In this document: one piece after another, positions 1 to 8,869 of the stretch
How the letters are laid out: each line of letters opens with the position of its first letter
Position numbering within the stretch: the first letter of the stretch is position 1
Source of the DNA: an uncultured Collinsella sp.
Lineage (GTDB): Bacteria > Actinomycetota > Coriobacteriia > Coriobacteriales > Coriobacteriaceae
DNA length: 64,000 nt
Reading direction: 5' to 3'
Assembly: GCA_902470695.1 (NCBI GenBank)
Contig: CABRHH010000006.1
Coordinates: 53,802 to 117,801 of the forward strand
Notes under the pieces: generated by a model
Databases searched by the model: none
The model's input: only the letters and a program-made list of their open reading frames with translations
What the model was told of the DNA's origin: nothing
Program-made: the position numbers and the translations under genes

Positions 1-198
1 CTCGGGATCCGAGCTCATCTGCTCGGTGGATTGCGAACGCACCGTAGGCACCATGTCCTCGGCCGCCCACGCAGCCGCAGGCGGTCCCGCCAGCGCGAGC
101 GCACCGAGCGCCACCGTCAACGTAGCCGCAAGCCCCTGCCGCAGCGAACGCCGTGTCCCCCCGACGCGCCATGGCGTCCCCTGAACCATCGTGGCCAT
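1..198 (-). CDS. N-terminal part of a secreted protein, cut by the window edge
   Basis: Reading leftward from ATG at 198-196, the frame stays open to base 1 (66 codons). A GGAGGAG ribosome binding site sits about five bases upstream of the ATG, which fixes the start. The N-terminus has basic residues (RVGGTRRSLRQ), then a hydrophobic alanine/leucine stretch and a probable signal peptidase site near AAAWAAED, so the product is exported. The mature part visible is only about 25 residues (ending TEQMSSDPE) and shows no recognisable domain. Function unknown. The signal peptide and SD make the gene itself fairly secure. Confidence 0.7.
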   Translation of the reverse strand, partial: MATMVQGTPWRVGGTRRSLRQGLAATLTVALGALALAGPPAAAWAAEDMVPTVRSQSTEQMSSDPE

Positions 199-746
199 AG
201 GTCTCCTCCCCACCCGGCATGCAGCTTCGCCGGGTTTGCGAACGGCAGCGCACGGCAGCATGTGTGCGCAGCCAGCCATTGAGATTCAGCCTATCGTTTA
301 GGGAGGGAAAACGCCAAAGCTTGCCGGTAGACGGTGGGTTTTTCACCGTGAGCGTCATCGCCGGCCGCCCGGGGGCGCCGAGCGGTCTGGTTGTTGCAAG
401 ACCAGTTGGGGCGCGACGGCGCCGCCGCCCGGCCAGGGGCCGCCGCCCGGCCGGGCGCCCGGTTGGGGACGGGGTCGTTTCGTACGCCTGGCCGGGACGT
501 GACTACGGTTGGGGACGGGGTCGTTTCGTACGGTTGGCCGGGACGTGACGGCGCATTCGCCCGTCCACCCATCATCGCGAACTGCCGCAGCCGCGCCGAG
601 CAGCCGCACGACGCCTTGGCGCGCAGCTGGGCGGCAGGCCCGTGCGCACCGCCGACCGGGGACGCACGGCCGGGGACGGGGTCGTCTCGTACGCCTGCGC
701 GCGGCCGCCCCCGCACCATGCGGCCCAGCCGGGGGCGGGACCGCTT
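199..746. repeat. Gene-free stretch with three copies of a GGGGACGGGGTCGTTTCGT repeat
   Basis: No convincing gene lies here. Copies on the plus strand are at 463-484, 509-530 and 671-691, the last with TCGTCTCGT. The rest is very GC-rich. The same repeat recurs at 4387-4780 and 39726-39916, always between genes. It is not palindromic and the spacing is irregular, so it resembles a dispersed REP-like family rather than an array. 199-300 probably holds the promoter of the secreted-protein gene to the left. Confidence 0.6.
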
Positions 747-2546
747 TTACGCCTGGCGGTAGTGCGACAGGAAATCGGCCAGGTCCTCCATCGCCTCGTG
801 CAGCACGCCCATCCGCGGCAGATACACGATGCGGAAATGGTCGGGCTGCTCCCAATTGAACCCGCCGCCGCGCGTGATCAGGATGCGCTTCTCGTGCAGC
901 AAATCGAGCGCGAACTGCTCGTCGTCGGTGATGTTGAACTTCTTCACGTCGATCTTCGGGAAGATGTAGAACGCCGCCTTGGGTTTCACCGCCGTGATGC
1001 CGTCGATGGCGTTCAGCGCCTCGTAGATGTAGTTGCGCTGCTCGTACACGCGGCCGCCGGGACGCGTGTAGCTGTTCACGCTCTGATAGCCGCCGAGCGC
1101 CGTCTGCACCACCGACTGCGCCGGCACATTCGAGCACAGGCGCATGTTCGACAGCATGTTGATGCCGAGGATGAAGTCGCGCATGCAGCGCTGGTTGCCC
1201 GACAACACCATCCAGCCCACGCGGAACCCGCACACCATATGGGATTTCGACAGGCCCGAGAACGTGACGCAGGGCAGGTCGGGGGCGAGCGCGGCGATGG
1301 AGATGTGCTCCACCCCGTCCATGCACAGGCGGTCGTAGATCTCGTCGGAGAAGATCATGAGCTGGTGCTCGCGCGCGATCTCGACGATCTCCTCAAGCAC
1401 CTCGCGCGGGTAGACCGCACCGGTGGGGTTGTTGGGGTTGATGATGACGAGCGCCTTGGTACGCGGGGTGATCTTGGCCCGCATGTCATCGAGGTCGGGA
1501 TTCCATTCGGCCTGCTCGTCGCAGATGTAGTGCACCGGCGTGCCACCCGCCAGCGTGGCGCAGGCGGTCCACAGCGGGTAGTCGGGGCTGGGGATCAAGA
1601 TCTCGTCGCCGGCGTCGAGCAGCGCGTGCATGCACAGCTGGATGAGCTCGGAGACGCCGTTGCCCGTGTAGATATGTTTGAGGTCCACGTTGGGCAGGTT
1701 CTTGATCTGCGCGTACTGCATGATCGCCTTGCGTGCGGAGAACAGACCGCGCGAGTTGGAGTAGCCCTCGCAGTCGATCAGCTGCAGCCGCATGTCCTTG
1801 ATGACCTCCTCGGGCGCACGGAAGCCGAAGGGGGCCGGGTTGCCAATATTGAGTTTGAGGACGCGTTCGCCCTCGTCCTCCATGCGCTCGGCCTCGTCGA
1901 CCACCGGGCCGCGGACATCGTAGAGCACATTGTCGAGCTTGGATGATTTGTTGAACGTGCGCATGGGAGCGCTCCTTTTGCTGGAAGGTGATGTGGCGGC
2001 ATGCCCGGACTCAACGGCCTTGCTGGCGTCGTCGTGCGGGGCACGGGTGCTGTGCGCGGCGGCAGGCCGCGCCGCGGCTCGCGCGGGGTCTGTGGCCTGA
2101 GCGGCAGCCGAGGCGAGCGGGGCGGCCGGCACCGATGGCGTTCCTGAGGCGGCCGGCGCGGCGGCATCCGACGAGCCCGTCGGGCCCGCTACCCGCGCGG
2201 CGCGCGCTTGTTGCATGGTGGCCGCGACGCGCGCAGGCTCCGTTTCCCGTGCGGTATCCGTTTCCCGCACGGCATTCGTTTCCCGTGCGGCATCCGTTTC
2301 CCGTGCGGTATCCGCCCCTCGCTCCGCATTCGCACCGGACAACCACGACGGCTCGACGCCGAGCAGGTCGGCGAGGATGGCAAGGACGTCGTGGCGCGGC
2401 ATGGTTTTGCCACTCACATATTGACTGACCTGGCTTTTTCCTAAACGCTTGCCCCGTGCGGACGCCTCGCGAATCACATCGGCCTGCTTGAAGCCACGCT
2501 CACCCATCATCTGGCGCAGACGCGCGGAGAATACCTCGACCGACAT
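747..2546 (-). CDS. XRE-type HTH domain fused to an AlaA-like alanine aminotransferase
   Basis: The protein has 599 residues. Residues 1-65 form a Cro/CI-type HTH (SARLRQMMGERGFKQADVI, then SQYVSGKTMPRHDVLAIL). Residues 66-190 are an Ala/Arg/Thr-rich linker with RETDTA-like repeats. Residues 195-599 are a fold-type I PLP aminotransferase with NPNNPTGAVY and the PLP lysine in SGLSKSHMVCGFRVGWM. That part is 405 residues, the length of E. coli AlaA (glutamate-pyruvate aminotransferase). The start ATG at 2546 follows GGAGG with five bases between; an upstream in-frame ATG at 2621 lacks an SD. A second good SD lies just before Met195, so free aminotransferase may also be made. Operator-like repeats upstream suggest the HTH controls its own promoter. 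Aminotransferase family is certain; substrate is inferred from similarity to AlaA. Confidence 0.9.
   Translation of the reverse strand: MSVEVFSARLRQMMGERGFKQADVIREASARGKRLGKSQVSQYVSGKTMPRHDVLAILADLLGVEPSWLSGANAERGADTARETDAARETNAVRETDTARETEPARVAATMQQARAARVAGPTGSSDAAAPAASGTPSVPAAPLASAAAQATDPARAAARPAAAHSTRAPHDDASKAVESGHAATSPSSKRSAPMRTFNKSSKLDNVLYDVRGPVVDEAERMEDEGERVLKLNIGNPAPFGFRAPEEVIKDMRLQLIDCEGYSNSRGLFSARKAIMQYAQIKNLPNVDLKHIYTGNGVSELIQLCMHALLDAGDEILIPSPDYPLWTACATLAGGTPVHYICDEQAEWNPDLDDMRAKITPRTKALVIINPNNPTGAVYPREVLEEIVEIAREHQLMIFSDEIYDRLCMDGVEHISIAALAPDLPCVTFSGLSKSHMVCGFRVGWMVLSGNQRCMRDFILGINMLSNMRLCSNVPAQSVVQTALGGYQSVNSYTRPGGRVYEQRNYIYEALNAIDGITAVKPKAAFYIFPKIDVKKFNITDDEQFALDLLHEKRILITRGGGFNWEQPDHFRIVYLPRMGVLHEAMEDLADFLSHYRQA
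1964..1979 (-). promoter_or_regulatory. Internal ribosome binding site before the aminotransferase domain
   Basis: On the minus strand AAAGGAG (1979-1973) is followed eight bases later by ATG (1964-1962), exactly where the AlaA-like domain (MRTFNKSSK) begins. It could allow separate synthesis of a 405-residue aminotransferase, or be a relic of a once separate gene. Confidence 0.5.
2243..2332. repeat. Four 18-bp tandem repeats plus one decayed unit in the fusion linker
   Basis: Units TTTCCCGTGCGGTATCCG, with small changes, start at 2243, 2261, 2279 and 2297. A decayed fifth unit runs 2315-2332. Each unit encodes six linker residues (RETDTA type) of the XRE-aminotransferase, so copy number can change without a frameshift. 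Confidence 0.85.
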
Positions 2547-2560
2547 ATCGCCTCCAAAAA

Positions 2561-2652
2561 GTTCAATTTGAACAAGGCTGCAGCTTGAAGATTGTCCGTG
2601 AGATTGAACCTGCAAGTTCAATTATGGGAAGTCTAGCACGCTGAAGTTCAAT
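2561..2652. promoter_or_regulatory. Cluster of GTTCAAT/ATTGAAC operator half-sites
   Basis: GTTCAATTTGAAC at 2561-2573 is a perfect 6-1-6 palindrome just upstream of the SD. ATTGAAC (2603-2609) and GTTCAAT (2616-2622) form a second inverted pair, and GTTCAAT recurs at 2646-2652. Five half-sites in 92 bp directly upstream of a gene encoding an XRE domain suggest autoregulation. Binding itself is inferred. Confidence 0.6.
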
Positions 2653-2950
2653 TTCGACCTCGCAATGGAAGCATCACGCTTTCAGCACGTTGCCGCTCCG
2701 TTGACGGCAGCGCGCGATGGCGGGCACCTTTCAGCACGCTGTTGAGCCGCCGGTAGTGTGCGGTGCCAGGCGGCTTAGCACGTTGTTGCTCCGCCGGCGG
2801 CAACATGCGACGGCAGCGTTCTATGGCGGGCAATGTCCCGATCGCAGAAACGCACCCAGCCCATCGAAACGCGTGTGACAGCTCCCACTCGCTCACACCC
2901 CAATCGCAGAAGCGGCCGCCCGGCCGATTGCCACACGCGCCGGGCGCATG
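2653..2950. other. Gene-free stretch with degenerate repeats
   Basis: No gene seen. Degenerate copies of a CAGCACGTTG..CTCCG motif occur near 2692, 2733 and 2777, some followed by GGCGGCAACATGCGA-like sequence. No known element is recognised. Confidence 0.4.
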
Positions 2951-2981
2951 AAAAAGCCCCGATGCAGATGCATCGAGGCTT
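2951..2981 (-). terminator. Rho-independent terminator of the RGG winged-helix gene
   Basis: On the minus strand AAGCCTCGATGCA pairs with TGCATCGGGGCTT across a two-base loop and is followed by a U-run (AAAAA at 2951-2955 on the plus strand). It lies about 75 bp after the stop codon of the gene at 3058-4161. Confidence 0.8.
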
Positions 2982-3057
2982 CGCTTGGCTATGAAGCGGA
3001 CTGCAGAGCCGAGGGACCTGAAGCCCTCACGCGGCCTGCAGCGATGTTGCGCGTGAC

Positions 3058-4161
3058 TTAGTAGCGCGAGCCGTAACCGCCGCGCCCGCCGCGGTCACCA
3101 TAACCGCCGCGACCGCCGCGGTCGTCACGGCCGCCGAAACCGCCGCGCCCGCCACGGTCACCGAAGCCGCCACGGCCCCCGCGATCGCCGTACCCACCGC
3201 GACCGCCGCGGTCATCGCGACCGCCGAAACCACCGCGGCCACCACGGTCGTCACGGCCGCCGAAACCGCCGCGCCCACCGCGGTCGCCGAAGCTGCCGCG
3301 CCCACCGCGGTCGTCACGGCCGCCGAAGCCGCCGCGATCGCCACCACGGCCACCGCCGAAGCCGCCGCGACCGCCACGGTCATCGCGGCCGCCGAAGCCG
3401 CCACGGCCGCCACGGTCACCACCGCGACCGCCGCCGAAGCCACCACGGCCGCCGCGATCGCCACCGCGCGCACCGAAGCCGCCACGGTCGCCACGACCGC
3501 CACGGTCGTCACGGCCGCCGAAACCACCGCGATCGTCGTTATCCAGACCCAGCTCGGTCAGCGGGTCAATGATCTTGTCCATGAGCGCCACGATGTCCTC
3601 GGCATCCACCGCGGACAGCTGGGCCACGAGCTTCTTGCGCTTGGAGCCCATCGCGATGGCAAGCTCCTCGGCATCCTCGTTGGCCGACACGAGCACGAGG
3701 CGCATGTCCTCCTCCTCGGGCTTGACGCGCGTCACCACGCCGGCCTCCTCGGCCTGGTGCAGCAGGGCGTCGAGCTCGCGCAGGCGCATGCCGAGCAGGT
3801 CGGCCATCTCCTTCTGCTCCATCTGGGATTTGAGGTCGAGCAGCTTGAGCGCGCGCAGCAGGTCGTTCATGCGCGCCTGGTCGGCCTCGGCCTCCTTGGC
3901 CATAGCGGCCTTGCGGTTGCGCAGCAGACGGGCCGCGCGCTGAACCTTGTCGAACAACTGCTCGTCGATGTCGACCGGCTGCTCCTCGGCAACCTCGTCC
4001 TCGGCAGCGTCATCCTCGGCCGCAACGTCCTCAGCAGCCTCGGCAACCTCCTCGGAAGCCTCGGCGTCGACGACGGCCTCGTCCTCGACAGACGCCTCGG
4101 CCTCGACGGCCACCGCGTCCTCGTTCACCATGTTCTCGTCGTTTTCCATGTACTCGGACAT
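3058..4161 (-). CDS. Winged-helix (MarR-like) protein with acidic head and RGG/FGG-rich tail
   Basis: The protein has 367 residues. The start is MSEYMENDEN at 4161, eight bases after GGAGG; an upstream in-frame ATG is less likely. Residues 1-65 are strongly acidic (Glu/Asp/Ala). Residues about 66-205 carry a helical winged-helix region (LLRALKLLDLKSQMEQKEMADLLGMRLRELDALLHQAEEAGVV) like MarR-type DNA-binding proteins. Residues about 206-367 are low-complexity repeats of RGGFGGRDDRGG and RGGYGDRGG type. RGG boxes bind RNA and drive phase separation in other proteins, so an RNA- or nucleoid-associated role is possible. The gene stands alone with its own terminator. Family placement is moderate; function unknown. 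Confidence 0.8.
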   Translation of the reverse strand: MSEYMENDENMVNEDAVAVEAEASVEDEAVVDAEASEEVAEAAEDVAAEDDAAEDEVAEEQPVDIDEQLFDKVQRAARLLRNRKAAMAKEAEADQARMNDLLRALKLLDLKSQMEQKEMADLLGMRLRELDALLHQAEEAGVVTRVKPEEEDMRLVLVSANEDAEELAIAMGSKRKKLVAQLSAVDAEDIVALMDKIIDPLTELGLDNDDRGGFGGRDDRGGRGDRGGFGARGGDRGGRGGFGGGRGGDRGGRGGFGGRDDRGGRGGFGGGRGGDRGGFGGRDDRGGRGSFGDRGGRGGFGGRDDRGGRGGFGGRDDRGGRGGYGDRGGRGGFGDRGGRGGFGGRDDRGGRGGYGDRGGRGGYGSRY

Positions 4162-4386
4162 ACCTGTCCTCCTTCTGCGCCCCTCGGCGCCTCCTCGGTG
4201 CCATGCCTTCGGCACCCGACGCCATCCCGGCGTCTCGTCCGCGCCTTCCGGCGCATCATGCGGCACGCTCCATCTGAGCCTCGAATACCGCGCCCATCAG
4301 TCTATGCGAACCCCACTGCGTGCACCCGGGCGCACAGCGGTATGCACGCGGAATACACGAGGAGCGGGGCCCTCTAGGCCAGTTTC

Positions 4387-4780
4387 ACTTTGGGGACGGG
4401 GTCGTTTCGTTCAAGCGGGGCAAAGCCGGGCAGCGCATCCGTCGTCGCTCCGCCACTGGGGACGCACCACTGGGGACGAGGTCGTTTCGTTTTTCACTTT
4501 GGGGACGGGGTCGTTTCGTTCAATCGACAGCATCCATCGCAGCGCCGCGGATGGGTCCACCCCATCAGCCGATGCAGACACGCCGTCGTAGGGCAGGGTG
4601 TCGAAGGCGCTCGGCTGGCTCACGTCCGGCGAGCACCGGCGCGCACTGGGCTATGCGGTGTAGGCACAAGAAAACGCTCGCAGTCCCAAACTTCGGGCAA
4701 ACGAAACGGCCCCGTCCCCAAACTGTCAACGACCGCGGCCCCAAATTGCGAGCAAACGAAATGACCCCGTCCCCAAACTG
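4387..4780. repeat. Five GGGGACGGGGTC repeats, three forward and two inverted
   Basis: Forward copies lie at 4387-4412, 4469-4491 (GACGAGGTC variant) and 4496-4521. Inverted copies lie at 4699-4724 and 4754-4780, ending just before the LysR stop codon. The flanks CACTTT..CGTTC are also shared. Forward and inverted copies could pair in a transcript. No gene is seen in 4162-4784. Confidence 0.8.
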
Positions 4781-4784
4781 CAGG

Positions 4785-5690
4785 TCACGCGGCGGTGTAG
4801 CGGCGCAGGGCCTCCACGTACACCTCTCCGTAGCGCGACAGATGGCCCTCGCGCCGACGGATGAAGCCAATCTCCATGTACTCGTCGACCTCCAGCGGGC
4901 GGGCGATGATGTTCTCCCCGTTCAGCTCGTGCGAGATCACGCCCGAGCACACCGTGTAGCCGTCCAAGCCGATCAGCAGGTTGAACAGGGTCGCGCGGTC
5001 GCGCACCCGAATGTTCTTGCTGCGGTCGAGCGTGGAGAGGATTTCTTCGGAGAAGTAGAAGGAGTTGTATGCCCCCTGCTCGTAGGACAGGTACGGATAG
5101 CCCTCCAGGTCGTCCAGGGTGACGCGCTCGCGGGCGGCCAGCGGATGGGAGGCGCACAGAAACACATGCGGATTCGCCCGGAACAGCGCCGTGAAGGTGA
5201 GGTTGCTCGCCCGCAGCAGCTTGCCGATCACCTCACGGTTGCGAGCGCTCAGGTACAGCACGCCCAACTCGCTGCGGGCACGGGCCACATCCTCGATGAT
5301 CTGGTGCGTCTCCTCCTCGCGCAGGGTGAAATCGTAGCGCGGCGCGTCGAAAGCGCGGATGGTGTCCACGAAGGCGTCGACCGCGAACGAATAGTGCTGG
5401 CAGGACACCGCAAAGCGCGGCGCGCGCTCCTGCGAGGGACCCTTGTAGCGACTCTCGAGCAGGTCGGCCTGCTCAAGCACCTGACGTGCGTAGCCCAGGA
5501 AGGTCTCGCCATCCTCGGTGAGGCTCACCCCACGGCCGCCGCGCTCGAAGATCTCGATGCCCATCTCGCGCTCCAGCTCATGCAGGCTGGCGGTGACGCT
5601 CGGCTGGGAGACAAACAGGCGGCGCGCGGCCTCGCTGATGCTGCCGCATTCGGCGATGGCCACCGCGTACCGCAACTGCTGGAGCTTCAT
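4785..5690 (-). CDS. LysR-family transcriptional regulator
   Basis: The protein has 301 residues, the usual LysR size. Residues 1-62 are the winged HTH (LRYAVAIAECGSISEAARRLFVSQPSVTASLHELEREMG) and the rest is the periplasmic-binding-like effector domain. Its ATG overlaps the TGA of the upstream patatin gene (ATGA), so the two are translationally coupled in one operon. LysR genes usually sit divergent from targets, so this arrangement points to co-regulation with the lipase-like partner. Effector unknown. Confidence 0.9.
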   Translation of the reverse strand: MKLQQLRYAVAIAECGSISEAARRLFVSQPSVTASLHELEREMGIEIFERGGRGVSLTEDGETFLGYARQVLEQADLLESRYKGPSQERAPRFAVSCQHYSFAVDAFVDTIRAFDAPRYDFTLREEETHQIIEDVARARSELGVLYLSARNREVIGKLLRASNLTFTALFRANPHVFLCASHPLAARERVTLDDLEGYPYLSYEQGAYNSFYFSEEILSTLDRSKNIRVRDRATLFNLLIGLDGYTVCSGVISHELNGENIIARPLEVDEYMEIGFIRRREGHLSRYGEVYVEALRRYTAA

Positions 5691-6682
5691 GCGCGTGCCT
5701 CCTTCGGGGCGGCGGGGGAAGCAGGCACGGTGGCGGGGGCCGCAGGCGAGGAGGATACGGCCACGGCGACAGGCCGCTCCGACACCACGCGTCCGGCGGC
5801 AGGCCGCTCTTCCACGGCGGGCTCGTCCGCCCCCGCAGGACCCAGATACGCCTCGAGGGCTGCGACCTGCGCCGCCGCGTCACGACAACCCACCTGGTAG
5901 ATACGCTCCAGCACCTCCGGATCGCGAACCATCACCGGGGCCGCCACCGTCTCGCTCGGGCGCACCACGAAAATCCGCCCCTCACGCTCGAGCCGCTCGA
6001 TGGCGTCCAGGGTCTCGTTGTAGCGCAGATGGCGATCGGCCAGGCGCGCCAGCAGCTTCGGGTAGCGATGCAGGCCCGCGCGCAGCAGCGGCATGAGGCG
6101 GTTCGGCTCCTTGCGGTAGCCGCGCGGCTGGGTAAGCACCACCACGGTCCGGCGGTACCCCTGCCCGAGCATCCAGCGCACGGGGATCGAGTCGGCGATG
6201 CCGCCGTCCAGCAGCTTGCGACCAGCCAGCTCGACGGGGCGGGCCAGCAGCGGAATCGAGGCGGACGCGCGAATCCAGTCGAGGTCCTCAACATCCCCGC
6301 GGCGCACGTCGCGGTAGACGGCCTCACCCGTGTCGATGTCGGTGGCCACCACGGTGAAGCGCGCGGGGTTCTCCCGAAAGGTCTTGGTATCGAAGGGATC
6401 GAGCTCGAGGGGCACGGTGCGGTAGGCGAACTCGACGCTGTACAGATCGCCCGTGCGCAGCAGGTTGCCCCAGCCCGCATAGCGCGCATCGGCGCAGAAG
6501 CGCTTGTTGTAGCGGATGGCACGGCCCGGCTGCCGCGACTTGACGTTGCAGCCGAAGGCCGCACCCGCCGAGACGCCCACCGTGTGAACAGGCTCGATAC
6601 CGCGCTCCATGAGCACATCGAGCACGCCGGCGGTGAACAGCCCGCGCATGCCGCCGCCCTCAAGCACCAGTCCCATCGTCAC
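5687..6682 (-). CDS. Patatin-like phospholipase (RssA/YjjU type)
   Basis: The protein has 331 residues. The oxyanion motif GGGMRG is at residues 9-14, the nucleophile elbow GVSAG at 36-40 (Ser38), and the catalytic DGG near residue 160 (KLLDGGIADSIPV). Together these form the Ser-Asp dyad of patatin lipid acyl hydrolases. No signal peptide is seen, so it is probably cytoplasmic or peripheral. Start is GTG at 6682 after AAAGGGG; an ATG two codons in is an alternative. The last 45 residues are Ala/Pro/Val low complexity. Lipid substrate unknown. Confidence 0.9.
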   Translation of the reverse strand: MTMGLVLEGGGMRGLFTAGVLDVLMERGIEPVHTVGVSAGAAFGCNVKSRQPGRAIRYNKRFCADARYAGWGNLLRTGDLYSVEFAYRTVPLELDPFDTKTFRENPARFTVVATDIDTGEAVYRDVRRGDVEDLDWIRASASIPLLARPVELAGRKLLDGGIADSIPVRWMLGQGYRRTVVVLTQPRGYRKEPNRLMPLLRAGLHRYPKLLARLADRHLRYNETLDAIERLEREGRIFVVRPSETVAAPVMVRDPEVLERIYQVGCRDAAAQVAALEAYLGPAGADEPAVEERPAAGRVVSERPVAVAVSSSPAAPATVPASPAAPKEARA

Positions 6683-6968
6683 GCCAGCTCGCCCCTTTCG
6701 CGCCGCGGCCCGTCGCTTGCCCGGGCCCTCTCATGCGTGCCGGCCATTGTACCGCGCGCGGCGGACACAAAACGCTGCCGGATGCCATCCGCTGCCGAGT
6801 GCCGTCGATACCAGCCACGGCGACACCATGTGCGCCACATGCGCCACGCGCCCGCGCCGGCCGCATCGAACCGGCACCGCAGCCCAAGCGGCCGCCACGC
6901 CGCAGCACCAGAGCCCGAACGCCGCCCGGCCGAGACCGACGTGCGAGCTCACTTCCGAGCAGAAACGC

Positions 6969-7667
6969 TCAGCGAGGTGGCACCAGGCAGTCGTAGCGCA
7001 CCGCCTTGCCCACGATCGCATGGCTCGGTTTGACGCCCGCCAGCTGCGGACCCTTGACGGGCCGCTTGATAACCACCTTGCGCGGACAGGCCGCCAGCGC
7101 CGCGCGCACCAGCGCCTCCTCGTCCTCGCAGGGCCGCTCGATCTGATGGATGAGCTGGAACTTCTTCTTCACCGCCGCGCTTTTGCTGCGCGCCGGGAAC
7201 ATCGGGTCGAGAAAGACCACGTCGGGCGAGGTCTTCATCTCGTGCAGATACGCCACGCTATCCCCTTCGAGCGCATGCATGCGGCCCACGGCCTCCGCCA
7301 GCTGCGGGACCTCCCGGGCGCGGCGCAGCGTGTCGGCCAGCAGGGCGGCGATCACCGGGTCGCGCTCGATCAAGGTCACCGTGAAGCCGGCGGCGGCGAG
7401 CAGCAGGGCATCCTCGCCCAGGCCGGCCGTGGCATCCACGCAGCTCGGCCGCTCGACCCCGCGCACGCGGGCCGCGCGGACCAGCAGCTCGCGGGCCAGC
7501 GAGGCGGAGCGCAGCCGCGGCAGCAGGCGGCTGAAATCGCCGCGCACCGTCAGGGACTCCCCCACCAGCGCCAACCCCTCGGCATCCTGGCGCAGTTCAA
7601 GCGCACTGCCCGAGGCCGCCAGGGCCTCGCGCGCACGGTCGATGTCGCCCGCGGGCATGCAGGACAT
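6969..7667 (-). CDS. rsmJ: 16S rRNA (guanine-N2)-methyltransferase RsmJ-like
   Basis: The protein has 232 residues. It shows the SAM-binding region GVERPSCVDATAGLGEDALL, the acidic turn TLIERDP, and the RsmJ-type motif VFLDPMFPARSKSAAVKKK. RsmJ methylates one guanine of the small-subunit rRNA. The start at 7667 (MSCMPAGD) follows AGGGGG and lies ten bases after the stop of the membrane-protein gene, so the two are probably co-transcribed. The C-terminus VVIKRPVKGP also fits the family. Confidence 0.85.
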   Translation of the reverse strand: MSCMPAGDIDRAREALAASGSALELRQDAEGLALVGESLTVRGDFSRLLPRLRSASLARELLVRAARVRGVERPSCVDATAGLGEDALLLAAAGFTVTLIERDPVIAALLADTLRRAREVPQLAEAVGRMHALEGDSVAYLHEMKTSPDVVFLDPMFPARSKSAAVKKKFQLIHQIERPCEDEEALVRAALAACPRKVVIKRPVKGPQLAGVKPSHAIVGKAVRYDCLVPPR

Positions 7668-7677
7668 GTGCGCCCCC

Positions 7678-8811
7678 TTACGCCCGGCGCTTCTTGCCCG
7701 CAAGCGAACGCGGGCGCAGGGCGCGCATGGGCGCCTCGACGTTGACGCCGAGCACCAGCTTTGCCGCCCAGAACAGCAGCACCAGCACGAGCAGCGGAAT
7801 CACGCACGAGGTCACGATGAGGACGGCAAGCGCCTCGATGAAATCGTTCACCATGTTCTTCGCGCCGTCGAGCGCGCTGGTGACACCGCTCGTCACCTTT
7901 TCGGGCAAGCTCTGGATGAAGCCCCACAGTCCGCCATCGTCGCTTTCCTCCTCCGCAGCGTCCGCGGCATCCGAAGCCCCGTCGGCAGCCTTCTCGGCCG
8001 CCTCGATCGTGGCGTTCACGGAGGTTTGGTAGGTGTCCTCGATCGCCTGGGTCACCATCACGCTCGCCGGCACCGCCACCACCAGCACGATGCCGAACAG
8101 CAGGGCCTTGCCGGCCAGGCGCACCAGGGCGGCGCTCGACCGCAGGCGGCCCCACGTGCCCACCGCGAACGCCATGAGCAGGAAGGCGGCCGGGAACAGC
8201 AGGGCAAACGAGGTGAAGCCGAACATCGTGAGCAGATACGTTTCCAGATAGATCGCCGCGAGCACGATCATGAAATCGGCGCTGAGGTCCATGAGCTTTT
8301 CGGCCACCGGCGTCCCGGCGTCGCCCGGGATGGCCGAGATGCCCGCCGACAGCCCCGCCGAGGCAGCGGACAGCGCCAGCACCGTGCCCTTCTTCTCGTC
8401 CAGGGTCTGGATGATGGGGGCGTAGGTTTCAGGATCGGAGAACGTAGCGCGCAGCGGCCAGGCCGAGATGACCGTGAGCACAAGCAGGACCGCCGCCGTC
8501 ACGATGCGATGGCGCGCGAGCAGGTCCATAAGGCCGGGGGCCTCGGGCGCGGGCTCGAGCACCGCGGCCTGTGCGGACGCCACGGCAGCCGGTACCGCGG
8601 CAGCCAAAGGCGCCGGCGCCTGGGCGACGGTGGTTGCCGCCGCGGGCGCATCGTATGCCACGGCGTCCTCAGCACGGGCGCTGGCCCCGCCTGCCTCCGC
8701 GCCCGTCATCGCCGGAGTGGTCCCGCTCGGCGCGCCTTCCTGCTCCGCCGGGCGTCGGCCGGCGTCCTCGCGGCCGTCACCGTGCTCATAGGTATCCTGC
8801 ATGCGACCCAT
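7678..8811 (-). CDS. Membrane protein of unknown function
   Basis: The protein has 377 residues. The start MGRMQDTYEHGD at 8811 follows GGAGG by five bases. Residues 1-105 are soluble, Ala/Glu-rich low complexity. Four or five hydrophobic segments follow: HRIVTAAVLLVLTVISAWPL, FMIVLAAIYLETYLLTMFGF, a long FALLFPAAFLLMAFAVG stretch, LLFGIVLVVAVPASVMV and a C-terminal LAVLIVTSCVIPLLVLVLLFW. Between the last two is an Ala/Asp/Glu-rich soluble loop. The C-terminus is basic and inside. I do not recognise the family. It sits just before rsmJ. Confidence 0.75.
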   Translation of the reverse strand: MGRMQDTYEHGDGREDAGRRPAEQEGAPSGTTPAMTGAEAGGASARAEDAVAYDAPAAATTVAQAPAPLAAAVPAAVASAQAAVLEPAPEAPGLMDLLARHRIVTAAVLLVLTVISAWPLRATFSDPETYAPIIQTLDEKKGTVLALSAASAGLSAGISAIPGDAGTPVAEKLMDLSADFMIVLAAIYLETYLLTMFGFTSFALLFPAAFLLMAFAVGTWGRLRSSAALVRLAGKALLFGIVLVVAVPASVMVTQAIEDTYQTSVNATIEAAEKAADGASDAADAAEEESDDGGLWGFIQSLPEKVTSGVTSALDGAKNMVNDFIEALAVLIVTSCVIPLLVLVLLFWAAKLVLGVNVEAPMRALRPRSLAGKKRRA

Positions 8812-8869
8812 TGCCGCCTCCATTCGTCTCGCGCGTGCATGCGCACGCGGCTCCCAGTCTAGTGGGAGA

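Noticed and set aside
463..691. Repeats as a CRISPR array
   Set aside because: Spacing is irregular, orientations mix elsewhere and no cas gene is present.
642..1946. Plus-strand open frame over the aminotransferase
   Set aside because: Antisense shadow of a clear PLP aminotransferase, with no SD and low-complexity His/Arg/Ala content.
3027..3527. Val/Ala-only frame over the RGG tail
   Set aside because: Artefact of the GGCGGC-type repeat DNA read in another frame.
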